A stretch of DNA of 64,000 nucleotides from Fibrivirga algicola (GTDB lineage Bacteria > Bacteroidota > Bacteroidia > Cytophagales > Spirosomataceae): the NCBI RefSeq assembly GCF_011742925.1, contig NZ_WAEL01000002.1:434001-498000 (forward strand), read 5' to 3'. Below are positions 6,894 through 16,095 of the stretch, in pieces (position 1 is the first letter of the stretch; each line of letters begins with the position of its first letter). The notes beneath the pieces were generated by a model, which did no database searches, was not told where the DNA came from, and saw nothing but the letters and a program-made list of their open reading frames with translations. The translations under genes and the position numbers were made by a program.

Positions 6894-9764
6894 TCAAGGC
6901 ACAACAACCCGGCGACCAAAGGTGTAAATGGCTGATACCGTGTAATAACTACCCCGGCGGAATGAACGGCGAATCTGGTCAGCGCTGGCCGTTTGCGACG
7001 CCACGTCTGATCCAATCTTGCCATCGCGATTGAAATCTTCAGTTAGCTGGAACGGTTGATTCAGAATATCCTGAATGCCCAGCCGGAGTTCAATCCGATT
7101 ATTGAATGTCTTGGTTAAGTTCAGATCCACTACGTGACGAGGCATCTCGTAAATAGTGGGTACGTCTACGTTGCCTACAGCGAAGATCCGCTGGCCAAAC
7201 ACGTTGTAAAGAAGATTTCCCTGCCAGCCCGACTTGGGAGCAGCGTAGTAGACACCCAGGTTAAGCAAATAGGGTGATTGTCCGGCAAGAGGGCGGGCGT
7301 TTGATGTTAAGCCACGGTACTGCTGAATTTCGCCACCTAAGTCAGGAGCCGTAATTACGTCGCCTACATCAACTTGGCTCTTAATCAGGGATAGATTGCC
7401 TACCACAGTCAGGTTCTTCAAAAACTCGCTGGCTGAATTCTGAAACCCTTTCCGGACCTCAACTTCTACGCCATAATTCTGGGCCGATTGGGCGTTCATG
7501 AACGTATACGAGAGCACGTTTGGATTTAGCAACAGCAGCGATTCGATGGGGTTACGGAAATGCTTGTAGAATCCTGTTACCGAGATCAGTTCACCCGACG
7601 TCGGGTAGAACTCCCACTTAGCATCTACGTTTTGGATAGTAGCTGTTGTTAGCGTCGTGTTTCCCCGGATAGTGGCCAGCAGGCTAAAATCATAGTACTC
7701 GAATGGAGCAATCTCCCGGAACTCAGGCCGGTTGATAGTTGCCGAGTAAGCAAGACGGAAATTAGTACGGTCTGAGAGCTTGTAGGTCAGGTTCAGCGAT
7801 GGTAGCGGACTAAAAATCCGGTTAGAGACCAGGCGTTGGTCAAGTCCGACGATGGTAGCCCGCAGGCTCTGATCGTTGTATTCGCCCCGGAACCCTACGG
7901 TCAGGTTCGTACGGGCTCCCAGATAAACATCACCACTAACGTACCCAGCGTAGTAGCTATTCAGACCACGGTACGAATCTACATCACGGGTGCCATCACG
8001 CAGCGTTAAGCCACTCGATCCGTTTACGTTGGCAGGGGTAAAGGCTGAACCAATATCGCTGTTCCGGGCGGTGAGTGAATTTTCGCCTACCGGAACGTAT
8101 CCATAGAAGCGGGCATTGAAATCGCGGTTTTTTTGTTCGTAATAAACGCCCGCTTTAATCCGGTTGGGCTCGCGATCGGTTGGGTTACCGAATGTATGTT
8201 CGTAATTGGCAACGCCTGAGTAAACGAATTCTTTAAGCCGCGAATAGAATCGGCCCGTTTCTGTGGCGGTAGGATCTTGTGGCGTTACAATGGTGAATGG
8301 ACCGGTGGTACCTGTAGCGCGGGTTGAGCGAGCACGACGCCAGTCTGGTTCCCAGCGGCCCGTATAGCCGAAGCTACCAATCCAGTTCACTTTCGTCAAT
8401 TCATTAACGGTATGCTCACCGGCCAGTTGTGTGGTCAGAATGCTCCGGTTTTCAAACCGTTCGGAATAGGCGCGTACATCATTGTTATCATTCAGGTTCT
8501 GCCCTTCCCGGAGCGTAGTTTCTGTACTGCTCAACTGATTGAACAGTGTTTTCCACTCAAGGTTGAAGAGTGGAGAAATCCGGGCTGACCAGTTGTTCAG
8601 AATGCCTAACCGAGTGCCCCGACTGTAGGTTGCGTCGTTATATTTCTGAGCAGCAGCGTTAGCGACGGGGGAGTTGCCATACAACCGTTGGTCTACATTG
8701 GCGAACTGATTGGTCATCGCGTAGTTGATGCTCGTCAGGTTGCTCATCCGCACATTGCCGATATCGAAGCGGCGACCCGTGTTCAGCGCGAACCGAATAT
8801 CAGGCGATACGGCGGTCTGCTGCAAGGCCCAATTGTTAGGCAGTAACTGAGCGTAAGCAGCGCGTTGTAGCGAACCTAGATTATTGAACGTACCTGAGTT
8901 AGCGGGGAAGCTACCCGGCAGTTGCTGATCCCGATCCCACAGGCCCAGCCAGTTTAGTCCACCGCGTTCGTGCGTCTGTACTGTCTGACCCGTCGTGTTA
9001 CCCCGATAGCCAATTGTTACGCCTGCATCAAGGAAGTTTTGTTCGGGACGGCGCTTCGTATAAATCTTAATGGCACCACCGGCAAAATCACCAGGTAGTT
9101 CGGCCAGACCCGTTTTATACACGATCATTCGGTCGATGATGTTGCTCGGAACCAGATCAAACGAGAACGAGCGGGTATCAACCTCGGTCGATGGCGTAAT
9201 AACGTCGTTGATGAGCACCGAGTTGTACCGCGCACCCATACCCCGAATCAGCACGAACCGGTTATCGACGATACTGACGCCCGGTACACGGCGGATGGCG
9301 GCGGCGGCGTCGCGGTCCTGCGACTTCTGAATCTGCTGGGCCGATACCCCTACGGCCATCGCCTTGATCTGCTTGATCTCGGTCACCACGGCGATTTCGG
9401 TGTTCGTAGTTCGGCCTGCCTTCACTACTACTTCCTGTAGTTGCTGATTATCTTCGAGCAGGTCCGTTTCCAGTACCGTAGCATTGCCAGATTCAATACG
9501 TACAGCGGCAATTGACTTAGTCTTGTAGGATACGTAGCTGATTTGAACCGTATGTGTACCAGTTGGCACTTTACTTAATTCAAACTGACCATTTACGTCA
9601 GTACTACCGCCCATTGGCGTAGCTAAGCCCATCACCTGCACGGTAGCTCCGATGATAGCCTCGTTCGTTTTCCCGTCCCGAATGGTACCTCGCAGGATAC
9701 CTGTCTGGGAAAATGCACTCACTGATAAGCAGATTAGTGAGCAAATAAATATTACGTGTTTCAT
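6894..9764 (-). CDS. TonB-dependent outer membrane receptor with carboxypeptidase-regulatory-like domain
   Basis: A 956-residue receptor. It has a signal peptide (1-19, ending AFS), an N-terminal CarboxypepD_reg-like domain (about 22-105; GILRGTIRDGKTNEAIIGAT), and a plug domain (about 130-240) with IRRVPGVSIVDNRFVLIRG and ELPGDFAGGAIKIYTKR. A long 22-strand barrel follows, ending in YTVSAIYTFGRR. It should import a ligand across the outer membrane using TonB energy. It is the first gene of an operon with the IPT/TIG lipoprotein. A TAGTTTTG -7 box lies 34 bases before the start. The substrate is not identifiable. Confidence 0.92.
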   Translation of the reverse strand: MKHVIFICSLICLSVSAFSQTGILRGTIRDGKTNEAIIGATVQVMGLATPMGGSTDVNGQFELSKVPTGTHTVQISYVSYKTKSIAAVRIESGNATVLETDLLEDNQQLQEVVVKAGRTTNTEIAVVTEIKQIKAMAVGVSAQQIQKSQDRDAAAAIRRVPGVSIVDNRFVLIRGMGARYNSVLINDVITPSTEVDTRSFSFDLVPSNIIDRMIVYKTGLAELPGDFAGGAIKIYTKRRPEQNFLDAGVTIGYRGNTTGQTVQTHERGGLNWLGLWDRDQQLPGSFPANSGTFNNLGSLQRAAYAQLLPNNWALQQTAVSPDIRFALNTGRRFDIGNVRMSNLTSINYAMTNQFANVDQRLYGNSPVANAAAQKYNDATYSRGTRLGILNNWSARISPLFNLEWKTLFNQLSSTETTLREGQNLNDNNDVRAYSERFENRSILTTQLAGEHTVNELTKVNWIGSFGYTGRWEPDWRRARSTRATGTTGPFTIVTPQDPTATETGRFYSRLKEFVYSGVANYEHTFGNPTDREPNRIKAGVYYEQKNRDFNARFYGYVPVGENSLTARNSDIGSAFTPANVNGSSGLTLRDGTRDVDSYRGLNSYYAGYVSGDVYLGARTNLTVGFRGEYNDQSLRATIVGLDQRLVSNRIFSPLPSLNLTYKLSDRTNFRLAYSATINRPEFREIAPFEYYDFSLLATIRGNTTLTTATIQNVDAKWEFYPTSGELISVTGFYKHFRNPIESLLLLNPNVLSYTFMNAQSAQNYGVEVEVRKGFQNSASEFLKNLTVVGNLSLIKSQVDVGDVITAPDLGGEIQQYRGLTSNARPLAGQSPYLLNLGVYYAAPKSGWQGNLLYNVFGQRIFAVGNVDVPTIYEMPRHVVDLNLTKTFNNRIELRLGIQDILNQPFQLTEDFNRDGKIGSDVASQTASADQIRRSFRRGSYYTVSAIYTFGRRVVVP

Positions 9765-9797
9765 ATTGGCGTTTATCCTTTACCGGATTTGACGCCG

Positions 9798-9805
9798 CAA
9801 AACTA
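9798..9805 (-). promoter_or_regulatory. -7 promoter box for the TonB receptor operon
   Basis: On the minus strand this reads TAGTTTTG, an exact match to the Bacteroidota -7 consensus TAnnTTTG, 34 bases upstream of the receptor ATG. I see no clear -33 TTG at the usual spacing. Confidence 0.5.
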
Positions 9806-9983
9806 CCGGAGTAGTGTTACCTCATTGTTACGAGAAGGTTACGGGTACATTATGATTAAACCAACATGCCTGACAACTTGTCTAAGCTATAAATGATTGA
9901 TAGTCAGTGATCTTTATTTTTCTCCTCCACAAGATTTTGTCATCTAGTATCTTAGCCATATAATCGCCTGTCTGCCTTTCGTT

Positions 9984-11684
9984 ATGCGTACTGTTTATCA
10001 TATTGGGCTTGCGCTCTTCGCTATCTTCAGCCTGCTACGCTGCCATCGGTCTCCAAAGCCAACGGAGTCGGCGAGAGTCGTGGTTAGCACGCCTAAAGCG
10101 TCGACAGTTGCTACGCCACCAACACCTGCTACCGCTGCCGTAACCAAAATTGCCCCACGTACCGTCCCTCTTTTTGATACCCTCCTGCTCGAACCACCCC
10201 TAGATGCCGGGCCAATTGCTCCTCCTAAACGGGAATTCCGTGCTGTCTGGATTGCCACCGTCGATAACATCGACTGGCCCAGCAAAAAAGCGTTACCTGT
10301 AGCTGACCAACAGCGCGAGTTCATTGAATTGCTCGACATGAGTCAGCAGACCGGTCTGAATGCCGTGGTGGTACAGGTACGTGCCGCCGCCGATGCATTC
10401 TACGCCAAAAGCGCCGAACCGTGGTCTGAATGGCTTACGGGGCAACAGGGATTAGCGCCCAGCCCCTTTTATGATCCTATGGAGTTCATGATTCAGGAGG
10501 CCCGCGCCCGGAATCTGGAATTTCACGCCTGGCTAAATCTGGACCGCGCCACGTTCGGCAAAAATGCCAGCGTAGCCCCTACCAACATCAGCTACCAACG
10601 GCCTAACTGGATGGTTGAGTACGGCGGCCGGAAGCTTTTTAACCTCGGCCTGCCCGATGTACGCGCCTATGTGGCCGGTACGGTAGCCAACATTGTGCGT
10701 CATTACGATGTCGATGGCATCCACTTTGATGATTATTTCTATCCATTTGGTGCCGTTGGCTCTTCCTTTGCCGACGATGCCGCTTTTCAGCAGTACAACG
10801 CTGATGGGTTAAAACGAGAAGACTGGCGACGGCAGAATATCGACAAGCTCATTCGGCAGATCAGCGACTCTATTCACGCAGTGAAGCCGTGGGTCAAGTT
10901 CGGCATCAGTCCATTTGGCATCTGGAAAAACCAAAAGAACGACCCGGAGGGGTCGGTGACCTTCGGCGGCCAGGCCTACTACGATCTCTACGCAGACATT
11001 CGTCGGTGGGCGAAAGAAGACTGGGTCGACTACATGGTGCCGCAAATTTACTTCTCGACCCGTTTTGACCGCGCCAACTACAAAACACTGGTCGACTGGT
11101 GGGTGAAAAACCGGGGTAATCACCACCTGTATATTGGGCAAGGGGCTTACCGATTGGGTAAAAACACGAAAACAGATACGGGGTGGGGCGAAGCCAGCCA
11201 ACTGGCCGACCAGATGCGCCACAACCGGCAATATGCCGACGTGACGGGTAGCGTATTTTTCAGCGCCAAATCGTTGAAGACGAACATGGCCAGCAGCCGC
11301 GACTCATTGCGTGCCTCATTTTATCAATATCCCGCGCTCATCCCGACGATGCCCTGGCTCGATGCCACTCCGCCCGGACAGCCCCAGAACCTGAAAGCAG
11401 CCCCTGCCATTGATGGGGTCGAGCTGTTCTGGCAGGAGCCGGCTCAGGACACAGAACTTGATCGGGTACGTTGCTACGTCATCTACCGAACTGAAGGCAT
11501 CCGACTGCCCCGTACCACCGATCCACGTAGGATCATAAACATTTGCCTGCCAGACGGAGGTACCCGTTTCGTTGACCGCACGGCCGATCCGAAGAAAAGA
11601 TACACCTACGTCATCACAGCCGTTGATCGGCTGCACAACGAAAGTACTGGTAGCACACTGGTATATAAGGGGGGCTTTAATTAA
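9984..11684 (+). CDS. GHL10-type glycoside hydrolase-like lipoprotein with C-terminal FN3
   Basis: A 566-residue exported protein. The leader ends in SLLRC, giving a lipoprotein cysteine near residue 20, followed by a Pro/Thr/Val-rich linker to about 75. The GHL10 (DUF187) TIM-barrel domain spans about 80-400 and includes REFRAVWIATVDNIDWPS, VDGIHFDDYFYP and the strand GISPFGIWKN. The C-terminus (about 465-560) resembles a fibronectin type III domain (PGQPQNLKAAPAIDGVELFW). Family members such as YngK are thought to act on cell-wall or other polysaccharides. The substrate is unproven. The last 8 bases overlap the 3' end of ispH, which converges on it. Confidence 0.85.
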   Translation: MRTVYHIGLALFAIFSLLRCHRSPKPTESARVVVSTPKASTVATPPTPATAAVTKIAPRTVPLFDTLLLEPPLDAGPIAPPKREFRAVWIATVDNIDWPSKKALPVADQQREFIELLDMSQQTGLNAVVVQVRAAADAFYAKSAEPWSEWLTGQQGLAPSPFYDPMEFMIQEARARNLEFHAWLNLDRATFGKNASVAPTNISYQRPNWMVEYGGRKLFNLGLPDVRAYVAGTVANIVRHYDVDGIHFDDYFYPFGAVGSSFADDAAFQQYNADGLKREDWRRQNIDKLIRQISDSIHAVKPWVKFGISPFGIWKNQKNDPEGSVTFGGQAYYDLYADIRRWAKEDWVDYMVPQIYFSTRFDRANYKTLVDWWVKNRGNHHLYIGQGAYRLGKNTKTDTGWGEASQLADQMRHNRQYADVTGSVFFSAKSLKTNMASSRDSLRASFYQYPALIPTMPWLDATPPGQPQNLKAAPAIDGVELFWQEPAQDTELDRVRCYVIYRTEGIRLPRTTDPRRIINICLPDGGTRFVDRTADPKKRYTYVITAVDRLHNESTGSTLVYKGGFN

Positions 11685-12909
11685 ACGCGGCCATAACCTC
11701 CTCTACTGATTTCGCATCGGGGAAATAAGAGACAATCCGGTTCAATACACCTTCAACAACGGCATCGGGGCATGACGCGCCGCAGGTCAGTAAAATAGTG
11801 ACGGGGCGGGTTGCGGGCAGGTAGTGCTCAGTAATGCGTTCCTGCTTCGTATGAAGATCGTAATGACTGATAAGCGTATCCGACAGAATCTTTCGGTCTG
11901 ACTCAATGAAATAGGTGGGTAATTTCTCTTCGCAAAGCTCAACAATGTGCTGCGTGTTCGACGAGTTATAGCCACCCGCCACAATGGCGAAATCGGCGGG
12001 GTACGTTAGCAAGGCATAGGTAGCATCCTGGTTATCGTTGGTAGCGTAGCAGAGCGTATCGCGGGTATTGGCGAAATGCTCTTCGACCATAGCTGAGCCT
12101 TCAGCTAACCCGTAGTGGTGAATCATGGTCTGTTTCAGAAAGTCGGCAATGCCCTGCGTATCTGAGGCCAGCATAGTCGTCTGATTCACCACGCCAATGC
12201 GACGGAGATCGCGGGCGGGGTCAAACCCAACAGAGTACTGCCCGGCGAATTCGGCAAAGAACTGCTCAGCGGATTGCTCCCCTGTCATGTATAGCGCAAG
12301 CCGCTGCGCCTGTTTCATGTCGTTGACTACCACGGTGGGCGCTCCTTCCTTGCTATGGGAAAACGTAGCGCGGGTTTCTTCGTGGGTGGGTTTACCATGC
12401 ACAACAACCGTATAATTCTTCTGCCCAATCTGGCTGGCCTTGTTCCACACCTTTTCTACGAACGGGCAGGTTGTATCATAGGTTGCTACGTCGAGCTCAA
12501 TGGCCGCTAATTCACGTTGCGTTTCAAGCGTTGTGCCAAACGCCGGAATAATGACCACGTCGGCGGGTGTAAGTTCGCTGAACGGGATCAGTGGCCGGCC
12601 AAGCGTATCAAGCAGGAACCGCACGCCCCGACTTTGCAGGTCGGCGTTCACGTCCGGGTTATGAATCATTTCGCTCAGCAGGAAAATTCGCTTGTCAGGA
12701 TTCTCGGCAATGGCCCGGTAAGCAATTTCGATGGCATTTTCTACCCCGTAACAAAAGCCAAAATGCCGCGCTATCAGGAAACGAACGGGCCCAAAATCGA
12801 GCGTAGTAGGCGTAAAGTCCCGTTTCAGCTTATCTTTCCGCCGCCGATACTCTTTCAATGGCGTAATGATCGTGCTACGGTAATAGGCGGGGATGTCAAA
12901 TGATTTCAT
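11677..12909 (-). CDS. ispH: 4-hydroxy-3-methylbut-2-enyl diphosphate reductase (long form)
   Basis: Last enzyme of the MEP isoprenoid pathway. It reduces HMBPP to IPP and DMAPP with a cubane iron-sulfur cluster. The 410-residue length matches the long IspH form seen in cyanobacteria and Cytophagales rather than the 310-residue enterobacterial form; a 45-residue N-terminal extension precedes the core. The three cluster cysteines are seen in ARHFGFCYGVENA, TTCPFVEKVW and TCGASCPDAVVEG. The substrate histidine motif VVHGKPTHEET is present. It stands alone between convergent and divergent neighbours and ends within the GHL10 gene (8-base tail overlap). Confidence 0.95.
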   Translation of the reverse strand: MKSFDIPAYYRSTIITPLKEYRRRKDKLKRDFTPTTLDFGPVRFLIARHFGFCYGVENAIEIAYRAIAENPDKRIFLLSEMIHNPDVNADLQSRGVRFLLDTLGRPLIPFSELTPADVVIIPAFGTTLETQRELAAIELDVATYDTTCPFVEKVWNKASQIGQKNYTVVVHGKPTHEETRATFSHSKEGAPTVVVNDMKQAQRLALYMTGEQSAEQFFAEFAGQYSVGFDPARDLRRIGVVNQTTMLASDTQGIADFLKQTMIHHYGLAEGSAMVEEHFANTRDTLCYATNDNQDATYALLTYPADFAIVAGGYNSSNTQHIVELCEEKLPTYFIESDRKILSDTLISHYDLHTKQERITEHYLPATRPVTILLTCGASCPDAVVEGVLNRIVSYFPDAKSVEEVMAAFN

Positions 12910-13127
12910 AGTAGTCAGAGCGAGCCATCGGGTTGCAAGCCTAGGAGCAGCCCAACAAAGGTACTATATGGCCCGTCATAGCAAGAACAATCCCCTTCCA
13001 GCCTTTGTTCGTAGGTACGTTGCCCCAAAATAAAGTCTCATAGATGACTATCTACAGGCATTGTTACGTCAACAAACACGTCTTGATTTCCGTATATTTA
13101 ACTCATAACTAGCTAGTCCCTGTCTTG

Positions 13128-14609
13128 ATGAGACAACTCTTTACATTCTTTCTTCTCTCGGTCGTTGCACTGACCGTCACCGCATTTACCGAACCATTAC
13201 GGCCTTCACTTGATAAGGTCTTTGGGCGCATCAATCAGGAAGTTCTCCAGCACAGCCGCGCCTACGAAACCCTCGCCAGCGCCAGTCAGCAAATTGGTCA
13301 CCGCCTGACGGGCAGTCCCAATGGCGCTAAAGCTGAGGAATATGCGTTTAACCTGCTTCGGCAGTACGGATTCAAAGATGTTCGCTATGAAAGCTTTGAA
13401 GTAGAGTCGTGGATGCGTGACACCTGCACGCTCACGGTCGTACCTAACAAGTCGGACAATTTCCGGCAGATAAACGTGGTATCTCTGGCCCATTCGCCCG
13501 TAGACGCACACGTACGCGGCGAAATTATTGATGTTGGCAATGGCCTTGAAGGTGATTTTGCCGCCCTGAAAGACAAGCTAAAGGGTAAGATTGCGCTCGT
13601 TAATATTGGCCTCTCGCAGCCAACAAAAGGAGCGCGTAACCTGCACCGATCAGAGAAAACCGAACTGGCAATTCAGAACGGCGCCATTGGCGTGATTATG
13701 GTCAATTTGGTTCCAGGCAACGTGCTGCTGACAGGAACGGCCTCGGTAACGGGTAAACTGATTCCGATTCCATCCGTTTGTATTGCCTACGAAAGTGGCG
13801 TAGCACTGCGTAAATGGATGGCCGAGGAGCAAACCGATCGCCTGCACGCTTTGATCGATATGACTAACTTCAGCAAGAAGATCAAGGCCCGTAATATTGT
13901 GGCTACCCTACCCGGCTCAAAATTACCGAATGAGAAAATCGTACTTGGTGGTCATCTCGACTCGTGGGACCTGGCAACCGGCGCGATTGATAATGGTATT
14001 GGTTCGTTCTCGGTTATGGATATTGCCCGCACGTTTAAAGCCCTGAAACTGAAACCCCGCCGCACCATCGAGTTTGTACTATTTATGGGTGAAGAACAGG
14101 GGCTGCTAGGCTCACGAGCCATGACCGAGATGTATAAACGATCAGGCCAGCTCGATCAGATCCGGTACATGATGAATCTGGATATGACCAACAACCCTGG
14201 CGGTATTAATGCATTTGGTCGTGATGATACAGTGCCTCTGCTCAAATCGATAGGTGGGCTAATTCAACAAATAGATGGCAGCTTTGCTAATACCCAGCAA
14301 AATCAGGCGGGTCTTCACTCAGACCATCAACCATTTATGATCGAAGGCGTACCCATTGTGGGCATGAGTGGCAATCTCCCCCGCGAAGTGCTCGACTGCT
14401 ACCACGCTAACTGTGATAAGATCAACCTGGTGAACAAAGACCATTTGAAAAATACAGTTCGCTATAGCGCCATGGTGCTGTACGCCCTTGCTGATGCGGA
14501 AGAATTGCCTGCCCGTCGTTTGGACGACACTAAAACACGGGACTTTCTTATTGCGCAAGGCTTACGTACCCCGCTCCAGATTGCCAATGAATGGCGCTGG
14601 AAAGAATAA
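13128..14609 (+). CDS. Secreted M28 family zinc aminopeptidase with PA domain
   Basis: A 493-residue exported metallopeptidase starting at the ATG at 13128 (a TTG one codon earlier is less likely). The signal peptide ends near AFTEP. A PA (protease-associated) domain spans about 125-235, with GKIALVNIG and GAIGVIMVN. The M28 catalytic domain spans about 250-470. Zinc ligands and catalytic residues are visible in GGHLDSWDLATGAIDNG, FMGEEQGLLGS, MNLDMTNNPGG and HSDHQPFMIEGVP. It should remove N-terminal amino acids or dipeptides in the periplasm or outside the cell. It is a single gene with a 218-base upstream region shared with ispH. Confidence 0.92.
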   Translation: MRQLFTFFLLSVVALTVTAFTEPLRPSLDKVFGRINQEVLQHSRAYETLASASQQIGHRLTGSPNGAKAEEYAFNLLRQYGFKDVRYESFEVESWMRDTCTLTVVPNKSDNFRQINVVSLAHSPVDAHVRGEIIDVGNGLEGDFAALKDKLKGKIALVNIGLSQPTKGARNLHRSEKTELAIQNGAIGVIMVNLVPGNVLLTGTASVTGKLIPIPSVCIAYESGVALRKWMAEEQTDRLHALIDMTNFSKKIKARNIVATLPGSKLPNEKIVLGGHLDSWDLATGAIDNGIGSFSVMDIARTFKALKLKPRRTIEFVLFMGEEQGLLGSRAMTEMYKRSGQLDQIRYMMNLDMTNNPGGINAFGRDDTVPLLKSIGGLIQQIDGSFANTQQNQAGLHSDHQPFMIEGVPIVGMSGNLPREVLDCYHANCDKINLVNKDHLKNTVRYSAMVLYALADAEELPARRLDDTKTRDFLIAQGLRTPLQIANEWRWKE

Positions 14610-15013
14610 ACCAAGTTAACGAGACGGCATAGCATGTACCGTTCGATCAAATAAATGAACATCTGATAAATCAACTGTCTTTGAGGAGTAGATAGTAATG
14701 AGGGGTCGCAGTAAGTTTGCGCTGGCTACAACCATTCACAAAACCGCTGGCCTGTAGATAATGATTCTTGAATTTTCTGCAAGCAGCCACCTACCTTCAC
14801 CCTCATCGACATAAAAAATTATGACTCAGGCGTTTAAACGGATGATTTATAGTATCAGATACCTGCTTTGGCTTGCCTTGAACGACCCACTTGGCACAGG
14901 CCAGTAGACGGCTATAAACTAAAAAGTCCCGCCAGCTGGCGGGACTTTTTAGTTTATAGCCTACGAAGATATATTGGCTGCAACAGGCTCCTATGCTTCA
15001 CTACTGAATTTGT
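14610..15013. other. 404-base intergenic region
   Basis: No credible reading frame or RNA gene is seen. The only strong structure is the 52-base palindrome at 14910-14961; the bases between it and 15014 must hold the promoter of the App1-type gene. Confidence 0.6.
14910..14961. terminator. 52-base perfect palindrome, bidirectional terminator-like
   Basis: Every base from 14910 to 14961 is self-complementary (26-base arms, no loop in DNA), centred on GCCAGCTGGC and containing AAAAAGTCCC and GGGACTTTTT. As RNA the GC core followed by a U-run is a good terminator in both directions. It lies 300 bases after the M28 gene and 52 bases before the App1-type gene, both on the plus strand. Confidence 0.7.
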
Positions 15014-16078
15014 ATGAAACCATTCCAAATCATCTATTTCCGGGGTTTTGGTTCTCCCCACGCCGTTTGGCTAACTGGCCGTGTACTTCGTCAGAATGAA
15101 CTTGCCTCCCCCGTTGACCGTGCTCCGTTCTGGGATAATTTGTCAGCAACCGTCAGCCGTTTTTTGACGAACGAGGTGGGCGGCATTACCGTACGCATCG
15201 AAACATTTGGGCAGGTTTTCCGCACAGTCACCAACGAAGAGGGCTATTTCGACATCACGATTGATCCCAATATTGAGCTACCAGCAGGCCGGGCCTGGTT
15301 TCCGGTCAGGTACGTACTGGAAGGCGTTGAACAGCCGGAAGGTTACGAAGGTATATCGGGATCAGGCACACGAGAGGTGATTAAAGATGGGCAGCTGATG
15401 ATTGCACCTGCTTATAGCCAGTTTGGGATCATCTCCGATATTGATGATACCGTGCTGGTTACCGGAGCCACTAATATTTGGCAAACGCTCAAGTTAACCT
15501 TCCTGGAAAATGCCTTTACCCGGCTCCCCTTCGCAGGTGTCTCAGCTTTTTACCGGGCCCTGCAGGCTGGTGCAGTGACCACTCTGTTCAATCCGCTTTA
15601 TTTCGTTTCCAGCAGCCCCTGGAACATCTATGATCTATTGATCGACTTCTTCCGCATTCAGGGTATTCCCAAAGGGCCATTACTTCTGCGCTCTATTGCA
15701 CTGAATGCCGACCTGATCTCATCACGAAGTCACCACACCCATAAGCGGGCCATGATTGATAAGATTCTGTCCGTCAACCCAGACTTGCCGTTCATTCTGC
15801 TTGGGGATAGTGGTCAGCAAGACCCGGAGATTTACGCCGATGTCATTCGCGCGAATCCGGGGCGGATCAAAGCCGTTTACATACGGGATGTGTCGGCTGA
15901 GGATCGTCGCGATGCCGATGTGCGCGAATTAATTCAAACGGCCGCTGCCGACAACGTACCGATGCTGTTGGTAGCCGATACAGTAGCTGCTGCTGAACAC
16001 GCCGCCAGCCTTGGCCTGATCGATCCGGATACGCTGCCTGAAATAAGGGCCGACCGCCGGTCAGATAACGAAGTATAA
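15014..16078 (+). CDS. App1-like phosphatidate phosphatase domain protein (DUF2183)
   Basis: A 354-residue cytoplasmic protein with a HAD-type App1 catalytic domain (about 125-320). The catalytic motif is SDIDDTVLVTGA (DxDxT) at about 138-149. The later motifs are YFVSSSPWNIYDLL, HKRAMIDKIL and FILLGDSGQQDPEIY. The first 120 residues form a beta-rich domain typical of bacterial App1 proteins, with TVRIETFGQVFRTVTNEEGYF. Yeast App1p dephosphorylates phosphatidate; bacterial members are largely untested. It lies alone and converges on 16096-17034 with a 17-base gap. Confidence 0.87.
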   Translation: MKPFQIIYFRGFGSPHAVWLTGRVLRQNELASPVDRAPFWDNLSATVSRFLTNEVGGITVRIETFGQVFRTVTNEEGYFDITIDPNIELPAGRAWFPVRYVLEGVEQPEGYEGISGSGTREVIKDGQLMIAPAYSQFGIISDIDDTVLVTGATNIWQTLKLTFLENAFTRLPFAGVSAFYRALQAGAVTTLFNPLYFVSSSPWNIYDLLIDFFRIQGIPKGPLLLRSIALNADLISSRSHHTHKRAMIDKILSVNPDLPFILLGDSGQQDPEIYADVIRANPGRIKAVYIRDVSAEDRRDADVRELIQTAAADNVPMLLVADTVAAAEHAASLGLIDPDTLPEIRADRRSDNEV

Positions 16079-16095
16079 CGTACCCAACAACGGGG

